A DNA stretch of 64,000 bases from Acanthopleura granulata (taxonomy: Eukaryota; Mollusca; Polyplacophora; Chitonida; Chitonidae). Position 1 is the stretch's first letter. The number at the start of each line of letters is the position of its first letter. Location: assembly GCA_016165875.1 (NCBI GenBank), contig JABBOT010000002.1, forward strand, positions 39,335,868 through 39,399,867. Reading direction: 5' to 3'. The notes under the pieces were generated by a model. The model was not told where the DNA came from. It made no database searches and saw only the letters and a program-made list of their open reading frames with translations. The position numbers and the translations under genes were made by a program. Shown piece after piece: positions 14,130 to 26,564 of this stretch.

Positions 14130-14264
14130 TGCTCCCACTTGGGCACTGTAGTCAGCGTTATTTCTGGTATAAATGCGTCACACTTCCGGACATTTGTTGA
14201 TATGATAACTAGTCTAAATGTTTCCCACTTGGGCAGATTAGTCAGTGAGATAACTGATCAAATG
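14130..14264 (+). repeat. Three tandem 45-bp units
   Basis: Units of exactly 45 bases begin TCCCACTTGGGCA, TCACACTTCCGGA and TCCCACTTGGGCA at 14130, 14175 and 14220. Because 45 is a multiple of three, an open frame through them (within 13983-14288) shows a 15-residue repeat starting SH(L/F). The frame begins in microsatellite DNA and has no known domain, so coding is doubtful. Confidence 0.75.
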
Positions 14265-15759
14265 TTTAGTCCTTACACGGCCAGATAATTCGGCGTGAAT
14301 ACTTAGGGGCTGGGGAATATTCAAAGAAGGCATCGTTCCGTTAAATAATGGAGCAGACCGAGACTTCATTATTTATAAGGAATAGCCTGTTATTAGGACA
14401 TTCTGTTACATAAAGCTCTCCCCACAGACGAAACATATATTCATATTGTAAAAACAACCAGACTGAAGACAGGTTGAGCACCTAGAGTGTGGTTCGGTTA
14501 AGCTTTCATCTGACAAATGAAATCCAGCCAGTTTAATCATTTATGTTCTTTTGGCCGAACGTGATATGGGTTTGGTGACAATGTAGTCCTACTTACAAAC
14601 AAGGATTCTGTTCATTTGGCAGAAGCAGGTGACAGGTTAAGCATTCGTGCGACACCACACGAATTTTAAAGCTTCATGTAACCCGGGCCAAAAGAAGTCG
14701 CCGCACTGCTAACGTCTGAAAAGATTATTATCCCTTCGAAACCATTTACTTCCGCGACTTGCACTGACGGAACGAGACAACGGATACCAAACTTTAAAAC
14801 GCTGAAGTCGGGAGTTAGAATCAATGCCATTTTAATGCAAAAGCACAATCCACTAAGTGTGAAACTTCACCAGCTATCCCTTGCCATTCCGACATGTTTA
14901 AATCCCGCCATTCCTGAAGAGTCATCTAACGTTAGGACCATAGACTGACTTCACAGATGGGTTTAAATTTTAGGTGAATATGACACATGTTGATCAATAG
15001 CTTACATGGTAGTCGTTAGGTATCTTATTTAACAGTCACACCACACATTACCCTTTCCAGTTGGGGATTGAAAGAAAAAGCCATCATTGGTTACAGGTCG
15101 TTGTTACATAGTGATTTCTTCCTTATATGCTCGGCAAACTGATACAGCGCTGATAAAGCTCCCTATCTAGTATCCGCAGGCTATCTGGAGAAGACATACA
15201 CGTAGAGCTTGGCGTATGGAGCAGTAATGTTCGGTAAGATGAGATTGATAAATAGCATGGATTGGGATTTGATTACGTGATACTCATGAGTTATCGATGC
15301 ATTTGCCTAAGCCGGGCCTCCGATACGATCAGGGTTCGGTACGGGCCGTCGTTTTGCCACGGTCTTCCCATCTGCCTCCGAGCCCGTGTGTAGGCATTAG
15401 TTTACCTCTATCAATACCCGGCAGCCCTTATTGGGCCGAGTTAGTCGCCTATCCCTGAGGAAAATACCGCTTAATTACGTTTCAGAGTTGCTGTTACATT
15501 TAAATCCAATTCTTCCAGGGAAAAGCTACGGTTGATTGCCGATTTGAGTTTGAAACGGGTCATATTACGTACTGTGATAAATGGTATCGACACGCTCATC
15601 AATAACACGAATTTCAGACAAATCTCATGCATTTTATATCTTGGTTAGACCTTTACTGGTGATGATCGGAGATAAAGGAAGTCAAGTCAATCTTTAACGC
15701 GCCTGTGCCTCCCCCCAACCACAGGCGTGACCAGACCCCAGTCGCATGTAAGAGTGGAA
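14265..15759. other. Intergenic, no gene seen
   Basis: No open frame of note and no repeat recognised. A more GC-rich patch at 15300-15470 was checked for tRNA-like boxes and none was found. Confidence 0.6.
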
Positions 15760-17035
15760 TCACGCATACAATCACTTTCTGTACAACCCACATATACACC
15801 ATTGTGAAACGCCATGTACACTTCACACTTGCATCAACCCTAGAAAAAACAATTAAACAATGTATACAATTACTGTGCTGAAAAATGTATACAATCACTC
15901 TTCATACACACGTTCGTCACGAAGGGGAGAGCAGCTAAACAGTGTATACAATAACTTTGTATTCAACACACTCATAACACCTCAGATGAACACTGTATAC
16001 AACACGTGTGCGTGACAATGTCTGCTTTGTTAATCACTTCGTATTCAACACACTAGAACTACCACTGGAAAAAAGCTAAACAATGTGTACAAATACAAAT
16101 CGTGATCATCTTTATTGTCTCTTGTAAGAGTGAGCACCCATAAAATATCCCTGTATACAACACACTTATGCCTCAATGGGGAAAGAGTAGCACAATGTAT
16201 ATCACATTGTATCCATTCAACGCACTTACAACATCGCCGGGAAAACAGCTGAACAATAAACACAATCACGTTGTATGCAACACATATATACCACCACCAG
16301 AAAAATAGCTGAATAATAAACACAACCACGTTGTATACGACACATATATACCACCACCAGGAAAATACCTGAACAAAAAAACACAATCACGTTGTATGCA
16401 ACACATATATACCACCACCACCAAGAAAACGGCTGAACAATAAATACAGTCACTTTGTACACAGCACATTTATACCACCACCAGTGAAAAACAGAGGAAC
16501 AATAAACACAATCACGTTGTTTACGACATATTCATACCACCGACAGGAAAAGAAATAAACAATATGTACAATTGCTTTGTATACAACACACCTATACCAC
16601 AGGCGAGGAGACTACTGAACAATTGATTCAAATATATAACGCTTTATACCATAGTCCTGGAAACATCTGAACAATAAATACAATAACTTTGTATACAGAA
16701 GACTTATACCACAGTCGTGAAACAAGTGAACAATAAATGCAGTCACTTTGTATAAAACACATTGATACCACCATCCCGGAAACAACTGAACAATAACTAC
16801 AATGACTTGTATAGACCACACTTATACCACTCTCTTGGAAATAACTGAGCAATAAATGGAATCGATCTGTATAGAGCACACCTACAACACCACCCTGGAA
16901 AGAATTGAACAATGCAATGACTTCGTATTCAGCACAATTATACCACCATTCCGGAAACAAGCGAACAATAAATATAATCACTTTTTTTTAAAAGCAATCT
17001 TGTACTACCATACGGAAAACAAGTCAACGTCAGAC
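15760..17035. repeat. Minisatellite, 55-64 bp unit, about 20 degenerate copies
   Basis: Units share the pattern CTGAACAATAAACACAATCA, then (C)TTTGTATACAACACA, TATACCACCACC and GGAAA. Successive AACAATAAA landmarks fall about 58-64 bases apart (16251, 16310, 16369, 16434 and onward to 16965). The centre (16240-16440) is most uniform and the edges are decayed. Minus-strand frames through the array give repetitive Trp/Val/Cys-rich peptides that are by-products of the repeat. Confidence 0.9.
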
Positions 17036-17925
17036 ACACCGGTAGATAAAGGTAGTAAAGCCATGACACGTTGTCTGAGAGCCTCTTTAAGTAACGAGTG
17101 TTTTAGCCTTGTGTTGAAGTATCTGTCCATGAAATCGTAATACATAAAAATGTGAATACTTAAACCCATGTAACGCCAACAACAAGAACTAGGCCTAAAA
17201 CAGAGGCAATTTGCCTCCAGCTGCAAGAGGCATGCTGGTACCAGTCCACTGTGACCAGGCGACAGGTCAGGTCTTGTGTCTTCGGTATGACATTCAAGTT
17301 GTGTCGGCAAATATTTCGGCATTGAGACGGGTCAATTTCAAAGAGAATCCGTCCTAATGGCACCCAAATATAAACAATTGCAAAACAATGACAACTAATG
17401 TATGTCCAAACAAAATTTCATGGCTGACAATGCACCTAAAACAAAAGGTAGTCATTATTACGGGTCTTGATACCAAAATCATGATTTCAGATTCATTATA
17501 TGGAGACAGAAGAGGAGAGCTGTCCATAGCTTATTCCTACTTTTATGGAGCTTCATCAGAGAGGAAAATTTGCAATGTAAGTCAACTTTCACCGCATAGA
17601 AATATTTAAATCAGCAGATCCGACTTTCACACCCAGTTCACCAGGTTAATAGGTTAACCACTTATGCGACACGGACTGCACGCTGAGATTACGTCTTAAC
17701 AAAAGACATCAAAGGGCAACAACAAGGAAATCTGGGTCTGTGATAAATCTGTGACTATTATCGGGCTCAAGGTATGTGATGTGTTCCAGACCTATATATT
17801 CATTATCTAAGACGTTGACAATAAATAAATACCATTATTTGAATGGCCCTTACGCTATGTCATCACTCTACAACATCAGGAAATTCTTCAAGAAACGAGA
17901 GAAAAAATAATGAAAGGTGTCTTTC
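17036..17925. other. Intergenic, no gene seen
   Basis: Flank of the receptor pseudo-exon. It was searched for further receptor exons upstream of the M2 copy; none was recognised. Confidence 0.55.
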
Positions 17926-18160
17926 TGTCTTAAGCCATACCAAAGCATCCGACTCGAACTTGTTACCAAAAGTACCCCAATCTTCCCTAACTTTGCAAGA
18001 CACTCATCTTTGTCGCGCTTTTCGAACACTTGTCGACAGATTAAACTTCACTGTTAATTGAATATATCAGGTAAACAGGTAGTATAGGTTTTATCCATCT
18101 TTTTGTTTCATAACAGGAATGAAAATATTTGTGCCTTCCTTCTCACAAGGCTCTCTCTAG
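17926..18160 (+). pseudogene. Inverted partial copy of the nAChR M2 exon and its upstream intron
   Basis: This stretch aligns, with small indels, to the reverse complement of about 30731-30951, the 3' end of intron 4 and the start of exon 5. Shared landmarks in order are GTCTTAAGCC, GCGAACTTGTTAC-like, ACAAGACACTC, GTTAATTGAAT, CAGGTAGTATAGGT, a T-rich tract, an AG acceptor and GGAATGAA.ATATTTGTG. The exon-like part starts at 18117 and reads G-M-K-I-F-V-P-S-F. It then loses similarity and meets an in-frame TAG at 18158-18160. Because intron and exon are both present it is a DNA-level duplication, not a processed copy. Similarity to exon 6 around 18290-18400 was suspected but is too weak to claim. 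It is not functional as seen. Confidence 0.75.
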
Positions 18161-19369
18161 ATGATATATACTGTTTACAAATAATGTTAAATACTCAAAT
18201 TTTTATATTTAAACTTTATTAAATCAAATAAAATAAATGTTAAATATTTTTCTGTGACAAAGACTTGAATTATATCGCAAATGTTCTTTTCTGATGGGCC
18301 TCCATAGTGTAAGATATCCGCCATTGACTGCATTCACCTTCTCTGTAGTATGCTTACGAAAAATAATTCTATTTTTATTCGGAGCCCCCGTGGTAATGAA
18401 AGTTACTGAGGTCATAAACTTGGGGCCGGTTTTTTTCAAAGTGTTTTCATACTCGACTTAACCGGACTATACAAATTTGCAGACCTAGGGGGAAAATGAA
18501 ATGGTTAAAAATTTCCAGCAGAAAGAATACACTTCAAAGGAAATGATTTTATGACCCTCTGAAGATGTGGATATTGGATTTAAATGCGCTACGGAATAGT
18601 AAAAGTTGAGTTCTTTGTGTTTTTCTTACCAGGAAAGCATAAAAAAGGGAAAAAAATTATATGTTCTCTTTCTCAATTACCATATTACGTGTGAAAATGT
18701 TTTTTGAAGTTTAAGTTTTTTTAATTGGCAGTTGATTTAGTTTTCAACCCAATAAAATGGCTCTTTATATTCATAGAATCCATGTTGATTTTTTTTAAAT
18801 TAACGTACAATTTGGAATATTTTTCTTTCATTTAGATGTTCCAAAGCAATACTGAAGAGAACTAATAAGTTATCGCAATCCCATCAATGTCTCTTGTTAA
18901 CCTGAAATCCTGCAGTTAGGGAGTTTATTGCACTTGTGAGGTTTGTGTAAATTAGCATTTTAATACAGATAATTATACAACTGTCGGCTTACGCTAAAGC
19001 AAAATGAAGAAGAGGTATATCTAAGTATAAACGACAGCAATCATCATACATTAGATGCGAATGACATTCCATTTAAAGTCTTACAGAGATGTTTAAACTG
19101 TGCAGCTGATACGAAAGGCATTTATTTACTTTTCTTATCGAGATTTCATACTGTATTGAAAAGATTATATCAATTATGCCATGGCAGCCAAGTATATGAA
19201 TCGACATTCCCTGAAGAAAACACTTCGATTTGTCCAGTGGATTCCAAAACACTATTCATTTGCCTAAGAAACTGTCCTCTAAGTCAACAACTGAGCCATT
19301 AAATCCATGGCAAGACCCATTTACCGAAACCTCTGTAATTTGACTCGTGTCAGAACCATATGGTCGTGT
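18161..19369. other. Intergenic, very AT-rich
   Basis: No gene is recognised. A GAGCCCCCGTGG string at 18380 recalls the end of the receptor's M3 exon, but the surrounding alignment is too poor to call. Confidence 0.55.
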
Positions 19370-20065
19370 AATAGTCCATAATAAGACAACCAAAAACACC
19401 ATATTGCTCATACAACAGAGCTACAAAATCACGGTGACACATTCATAAGCACCATAGTAACCATTTAATGCCATGCGCTGCAAGCTCTAGGTGGCCCATT
19501 TATAGACAAAATATTAACCCTGAGATACCATTTACGGCAAACCCACGTAAACACAGTAATACATATTAGCTATGTAATACCACACGGTATAAACAGACTA
19601 TAGCACAACAACACACATCACATTAACTGTGAAATACCACCTGGAGCAGACTCACTCATCGTCTTTACTCTGCAATTCCACATACTACACAGTGACATAC
19701 TCACAATATCACATTCATAGACACTATCTTAGCTGGCAAACCCACGACAACACACAGACACACCATATTAACCATGAAATTCTGCACTCTGCAAGTCCGC
19801 CATAACACATTCACATAAACATGTAACAGGTCTACCGCGAACCGTGAACCCACGACAATTCATTGACAAACACCTTATTTACCATGTAATACCACATCTG
19901 TAATCTCACGACAACACATTCCCAAACATTTACCATGTAATACCACACACTGTAATCCCACGACAACAAAGTGACGAAAACCATATTAACCATGAATTAC
20001 CACACGCTGTACGCAAACAAACGATATTACATAGGCATCTTAACAACCTTGCATGCAATAACTCA
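19370..20065. repeat. Degenerate minisatellite, about 60-65 bp unit
   Basis: Recurring blocks are ACACCATATTAACCATG, TAATACCACAC, CTGTAATCCCACGACAACACA and TTCACAAACA, repeated roughly every 60-65 bases for about eleven units. Copies near 19840-20000 are clearest. There is no coding signal. The unit sequence differs from the 15.8-17.0 kb array, although the period is similar. Confidence 0.8.
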
Positions 20066-23000
20066 CGCCGCGAAGTGTGAAAGGAAATACATGTTCAAAA
20101 TGCCTAAACTTCCACTGTGGAAAGGTATAATATAAAATGTCATGCAGTACACTTTATGCCAATACAAATGACAAAGCCAGTATTCGCCATACAGTTTACA
20201 TTCACATACCATTATACTAATGGTCAGGTCCGATCACCTTAATTGAAGCGAAAAGTCGCCCATTTAATAAAATTAACTAGTTATGAATGCATGCAGAGCA
20301 GCAGATGGACATTTCATATGGCACTCAACATTTCCTATGGACACAATATTATTGGTCTTTTGTTTGTTTCTTAGGATGAACGCAGAACAGAACATATAAG
20401 CAAGGCGCTGGTACTGGGATCTGGCTGGAGAAGGTTCTTAGCCTAGTAATGACGCCTCCCAGATCGCCTCCAACGCTGAAGAGCTTACAGTGGAAGACGA
20501 TGCGTGTTAAATGCCTGGCTGAATGCATCCGCAGCGAAGACAGTCAAAGAAAGCATTTCTCATCCTACTCTAAATAATTTAGAGCCTGCAGGGTTGGCTT
20601 TGCCGCGTGCTGTCCTGATAATATAAAGTCACGTATAGTGGAGAAAACCGTGCCAATCTCTGGCCCAACTCCAGACCTGGCCTTTTTCTCCTTAATTAAT
20701 GGATAACATCCAGACTATGCAGTGTGCTGACCGCATAATCTTTACGCCAACAGCAATTAAACTCGCTTCATCAGTTAACTCCAGTGAAGCAAGTTATTCT
20801 TTTAGCATAGAATATTTCTAGATGTTTAAGAAATGATGACAATCAATGTTTCGCTCATGCGTTCATGACTGGCAAAACGTGGTGTCAATGCTAAAACAGA
20901 TGTGATTGAAACACTGAACCGAATCAGTGCATAATTCATGTTTAAAACACTCGAAATTAACGGTTGGTGCTGTTTCAAAACCCAGATCTATATTTCCAGG
21001 GGACATCACTCTTGGTGCGCACTTCATTTCTATGAATACTTTACCGGTTTTTCACTACTCACAGATGAACGAACACTGCAGGCCTTGAAGTAACATTCGC
21101 TTCAAGCAAGACTATAAGAATTTATATTCACAGTGTGTTCATTCCGTCTGTTCCAGCAGGTAGGTCGCCATTACCCTTCAGTCAACGCCACTTGAGCTTT
21201 TCTGTGAGGCCAGGGAGCTAGGTCTGTCGCAGGGACAACGCAGCATGAGTGTACATCTTTAATGCTGTGATGTAATGATGTAAATATAGCACCGTACTCC
21301 ACCAATGGACGTTCGAGAAATAGTCGAAAAGAGAACAGTGGGGTCTTATTTAAGGCAAAACAAGACTACTACAACCTTAGTCTGCGAATTTAGGACCAAC
21401 TGATCCTCTCTGAATTGGTGAAAATTTGCTAATAAAGTGGTCACGAATGCGCTGGTGAAGTGAACGCGGCATACACTCGTGGGATTTGTTTTTCGTTTTT
21501 AATTTCTACGTTGATGAAATTCCTTTATAATACAGGTTTGCCTTTAATAAACCACCTGTGAGGTGGGTGGGGCTTCCTACAATTACTTCCGAGACATTAA
21601 AATTGTTTTGACATCCTCTCTGCGAAACTAATCATGGGCACGTAGTTGTTTAGCGTTAGAAAGTCTACGCAATGTTTTTTACAAAAATGCTACGAGAAAT
21701 TGGGTTTGTAAAGCTTTGTGATAGCGGCATCAAAACCCTTTCACTTGAATTCAGAACATTTTAAGTTGGAAGAGGTAAAGCGACACAAAGGTAAGGTGCA
21801 CTACAAAAATATAGATCAAAACCTCACACTGAAAAACACGTTTCTCTCGTATTTAAGAAATATGGGACGTAGGATGTCTTCAGGTCAGCTTTTGTAAAGT
21901 GCTCCACTTTTGATACAATGCATTCTCGTGCATGGCCTAAAAGGACTTGAAATCCTTTATTTCTGATTAAACAAGGTGAGGTCGGTATAACCGCCTGCCA
22001 CGCCAGCCACTGGTTGTTGGGACGTGTTTTTTGTAGGATGTATAAAGATTGTAATCATTTGGCCGGACAACTTTTTAACAATTCAGTTTAGTTAAACTTA
22101 TTCGTGTTAGGTAAGATGTATGTATTTACATTGTTTGCGTTGGCGCCTGTCTAATGTCATCATCATTTAGCGAGAACAATTTACGTGAAGGCGGACTTGA
22201 ACTTTTGCACGATAGATTAAGCATCCGTAATAAGTTGATTTAATTTTGGAAAATGGTTCGACTTTTGTCACCGTTAGCCGCAGCAGTTAGCGCGTCATTG
22301 CCATTATCAGGCGTACTCACCGCTTGCCAGGGTGTCCAAGGCAGCACTGATGACGTAGGCAATCTATTGGTTTCTAGCGATTTGCACAGCTCCCTCGTCA
22401 GTCCTTACCCTCTAATCAGTCTCGGACGACTTCTCTGGAATCTGTCTCCCGATAGCCCGCCAATTAACGCATTTGGAGGGCTGTCTCTCAGCACTCTCTT
22501 TCTGAGAAAGCTTTATATACACATTCTATCAACAGCAAACATTAAGCCGGTAAAACACAGTTGCGTGTTATACAATCAATCATTTAAATGCGCATCAGCG
22601 TCTTCGGATTGACCCAGCACACCTATGGACTAGCTGAGGACATTGCTATGAAAACATACAGGAGCGTAACATGATTGATTGCGGGCCTACCCGCGGAGAT
22701 AGCTCTAGTTTTACACAGATAGCACACACGCAAAACTTATATAATGATTTTTAAATGACTGAAATTATTGCTCGGTTATAACCACCCACAGCTCGCCGAT
22801 GACTACCTTTTTCCGCTCCTTTTTGATCTATCTGCCCCAAAGCTAAAGTGTAGCCTTTATCGTAAGCATATCCCGCTGTCAAATATGCACATTATCAAAG
22901 TTTAGCTCTGTTATAAAACTATAATCTTTGTTGTTGTGTTGCTTTTAAGGATAATTTTCCCAGGATGCACTGACCATGATATCAAAGACTGGTCTCGGGT

Positions 23001-25115
23001 AAACTCCATGACTTTAAGAGTCCAAACAACCTTCTAAGCCAAACCATTTTTGCTTTCTCGTCATTAACGCTGACATTAACTTTCATCTTAAAATGCTTTA
23101 TTACTTACATTTTCTCTAATGACACTGAACATATCACTTGTGTCAAAATGCAGATCAGAATGTAGAAGTCATAAACATTTTCCGCCAGGACAATCCTAAA
23201 ACAAATTGAAGCCATATACGGTGTTAACCCCGATACCACACGATACTAGAAACTTGTACTGCAGGGGTTTTTTGTTTTCAGTTTTGCTTTACATTAAGGA
23301 TCACCACCAGATTTGAGATATGCAGTTCTTTGAAATGCAGGTACACACATTAGAAAATTTGCATCCAACCTATCTATATATCAGAAAGGAAATGAAAATC
23401 ACATGATCGAAAAATTTACAACCTTCTCTGGTTGTGAAAGATGTTTCTAACCTTCGCTGTAAACATACAATAAGTACAGTTAAGAAAATACCGCCATGCT
23501 GTGTAAGTATAAAGCAACCGACGCATACAGGTACATGAAAACCGTACAAATATTCTCCCTCGTAGCAAAGATAATCGATCAAAATGACTTTTCTACCTCC
23601 ATTTCCAGAAAAGCGAATCTATGATGCTTGATTAAAGGATATAATAAGAAGAATACCGTCACTTACTACGCAATGGGAAGAAAGAGCAAAGAAGAGTATT
23701 TATTCATATATATATTTATTGCCAAAAGCACAAAACTACTGCCAATTAGTGCTCACAGCAGTTAACGTACATTCAATCCAGATTTATAATACCACCATCC
23801 AACAAGAGGGCAAAAATAGACTCAAGCACAAAGTTAAACTATAACGTTTTCATTCCAGAGACGCTTAGATTGCGCCCTGTAGAGAAAACAGCGTCTACTG
23901 TTGGTGTGCTAAGATCACCTGAAGAGGCATTTCGTTGGTGGACTGAGGAGATATGTGATCTAACGGTAGGGTCGGATTCTGTGAATTAGATGCTGGTTAT
24001 TAGGAAAATTATTAGACATTACATGTTTTCTTCTTTCTGGATCCTTCGACACGACATGGCTGTGATACTGCCGACGTGTCCTTAAGCCTTAATCATTCAT
24101 TCATTCTTTCAGGATCCAAGCAATGGGATTCTTGGTTTTGAAATTTACCACAAAATGCTTCTGCCTCTGTCAATACTTCCCTTTTTTCTAATAGACAAAA
24201 GTATGGTATTTTCAATTTTTTTATATTAGTATAGTTAACAATAATGTACGAAGTGTTTTGTAAGTTAACCGCGGGTGTTGTAGTACTGCTAGTAATTTTA
24301 ATTAACGAACAGGGTATGAAAATACGAGGTTTAGTTTGCTGGAAGGAAAGTGACTGGCGTAATAAGTAACGTGTCATAAAAATGATCTGAATTCTAAAAT
24401 AATTGCGTAAGGTTCTCCACAAAATGTACATTGGCTTCTCTATCACAAGACTATAGGGGTGTTTTCTGTTTGAAATTGGCCACTCCCGACCACCGTAGTT
24501 GACCAAATCCTCTAAATCTTGCATATCACAGTCGTTTATGGGTATGTCGTGTCGTAAACACATTATATGTTCTGCATGCCGTGGCCGCAGACTGGACAGA
24601 ACATCGCCAGCCGGAGACGGGCGCACGGCTTCTCACATGCATGTGGGCTCTGGCCGTGCCTTGGGTTCGGACACTCTCTTGTGGACGTATTAATACAATG
24701 AACTGCAAGAATGATGCGCTTGTTCTCCGCCGGGTATATAGTTAACTGTCTCAATGATATTTGGGGAACGGATGAGATGAGCATTTCCCTACAGTTCATA
24801 GATGAATTATTCATCAACTAAAACTAAACATGGACAAACCAGCCCACTTTATGCACCAAAATGGAATCTTAGTGTTAAGTCATATATATAATGATCAAAC
24901 ATGCGAATACACTTACACCACCTTGTAACGACATAATTGGACACTTTGTACACTAATCCCGTATTGGCGAACAAGACCATTGCTTTCACGACGCAATGGA
25001 ATTTGAAAAGGATAAAGGCTAAGTAATTAGAGAGCGCTACAGTACGACATACATCACGTGAGTCTGGTAGACAATGGGAACAAGCTGTCATAGAGGAGCC
25101 GACAGCTCTGACTCA
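20066..25115. other. Intergenic, 3' side of the nAChR gene; unassigned frames
   Basis: Two longer frames are present: 22253-22612 (plus, 119 codons, Leu/Ser-rich with a hydrophobic start) and 24093-24626 (minus, 177 codons). Neither has a recognisable domain, and both could be chance. Noncoding transcripts cannot be excluded. Confidence 0.5.
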
Positions 25116-25467
25116 TTTATTCTATCACTGGCCACAGATAATGCTCAGTCAAGGGGAACTAATGCCAGTTTTGGACTCAAGAATCGCATCAACACTTCTC
25201 GGGAAATCTACGAGGGCATGATTAAATTTTTGCTCAATTCTGGTGATTTTGTAATGACCACATTAAGTTAAAGCGTGGGCATAGGAGTTGTTAGTTTCAA
25301 ATCCGCAAATGCACATCGCAGATTTCAAGCCGAATCTCATATACCAAAAGCAATGTTCCTGATATCTGAAGTGTATGTGAGATTAGGAAGTGCTTCCGGT
25401 TGGTATTATTGCATATGGTGGATAATTGTTGCATATATTTGGAAACACCCCCGTGATTTTGTTTAAT
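25116..25467 (-). promoter_or_regulatory. Candidate poly(A) signals of the nAChR gene
   Basis: On the minus strand an ATTAAA hexamer lies at 25467-25462, about 630 bases after the stop codon. A canonical AATAAA lies at 25121-25116, about 975 bases after it. No AATAAA was found nearer the stop. Either could end the transcript. Such hexamers are frequent by chance in AT-rich DNA. Confidence 0.3.
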
Positions 25468-26093
25468 ACATGATATCCACGTGAATAATATATATCCCTT
25501 TTCGCGGGAAATAAACTAAACGAAGATCACTGAAATAAGTCATGATTGCCGCAAGTTGAGGGCAAGTTCTGCCAAGGGAATTAGTGTCTTGTTTACATGA
25601 CTTACCGCAGGAGCTCATTCCACATTCTCACTCCTACGACCCTGTGATATGGTTTATGGCATAATTACAGTTCAATTTACGACTTACTCAGTAATTTTGC
25701 CCACCGCTGGTTCGGGACCACCTCTGTACTGCCACACCTTAGACTGAACTATTCACACTCGCGCCTTCATAAATGGCGCTATCAATCTTGTTTACCTGTT
25801 TTGAACCACACTTGCCAACTGAACAACATTATCAGTTACAATCAGTTATTGTGCACCTTACCGAGAAGGGCCCGGATCAGAAGGTTCACGGCTGAGTTCT
25901 TTTGGTAAATACAGCCACTTAATCACTGATCTGGTTTTGTATCATGGCCTTGTATCAAGCACTTGTTTGTTGTACGTTCTGCTGTTTTGTTCACAGTATG
26001 CGTTCGCTAACACAACAGGTGCACAAACACCAATGTCTACCCCATGTACTAGACGCAGCTGAACTCACGAACCGTTTCACGCGAACGTATAGT

Positions 26094-26564
26094 TTAACCC
26101 TTCGTAAAAAAGATGACAATAAGAGACACGGCGTTGACAATGACGTAAATAACAAAAAAGAAGCGGTCTGTGATGCAAGCTATGACTCGCCACTCGCGAA
26201 TAAATTTCTCGTGGTCTTCACGGCGGACCTTCTGGTCTTTCACTCTCTCCACCATTTCGCGTATACTTCGGATTTCTTCTAGCATTTCAGCTTTCAGTGG
26301 ATCTTCCATATGTCTAAGGCTGTCCCTGTCTCTCAGCTGCTGATATTCTATAATTTCATGAGCCATTGAGAGTTTCTGACCTATTTCACGCCCGTTAGGA
26401 GTGTCCAGCAGCCTCACTTTGGCATATTTGATATCGGTGCCAGGAAACTTCCTCTTAGGTTCGCCCGTAATTTTTCCATTCCACTTTCGGACGTTGCCGT
26501 CCTCGTCCCTCTCGAGCAAGTCAGCACGTAACATTAGGACAGTGGCAACACCATCTATCATCAG
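26094..26564 (-). CDS. nAChR exon 7: M3-M4 cytoplasmic loop, M4 and stop
   Basis: It encodes residues 354-509 and a TAA stop (471 nt). The acceptor GTCTCGTTGTAG gives phase 0, matching exon 6. The loop is charged and of ordinary length. It ends in an amphipathic helix ([15 protein letters not shown]), then [11 protein letters not shown] and M4 ([17 protein letters not shown]), the standard nAChR end. The protein terminates five residues or so after M4. Reading from the internal ATG at 26561 would miss the first codon of the exon; the splice frame, not that ATG, is the true entry. Confidence 0.95.
   Translation of the reverse strand: MMIDGVATVLMLRADLLERDEDGNVRKWNGKITGEPKRKFPGTDIKYAKVRLLDTPNGREIGQKLSMAHEIIEYQQLRDRDSLRHMEDPLKAEMLEEIRSIREMVERVKDQKVRREDHEKFIREWRVIACITDRFFFVIYVIVNAVSLIVIFFTKG

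Noticed and set aside
16045..16981. Minus-strand frames encoding Trp/Val/Cys-rich repetitive peptides
   Set aside because: They lie wholly in the 58-64 bp minisatellite and overlap one another in several frames; the repetition comes from the DNA repeat, not from a protein.
18290..18420. Relic of the receptor M3 exon beside the M2 relic
   Set aside because: GGGCCT and GAGCCCCC landmarks are roughly spaced like exon 6, but the sequence between them aligns poorly by eye; an alignment score would be needed.
22253..22612. Secreted protein gene (hydrophobic N-terminus)
   Set aside because: The Leu/Ala/Ser-rich start is weakly signal-like, but there is no cleavage pattern, homologue or transcript evidence that I can see.
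24093..24626. 177-codon minus-strand frame
   Set aside because: No recognisable domain or conserved motif and no convincing splice partners; length is within chance for a 64-kb AT-rich window.
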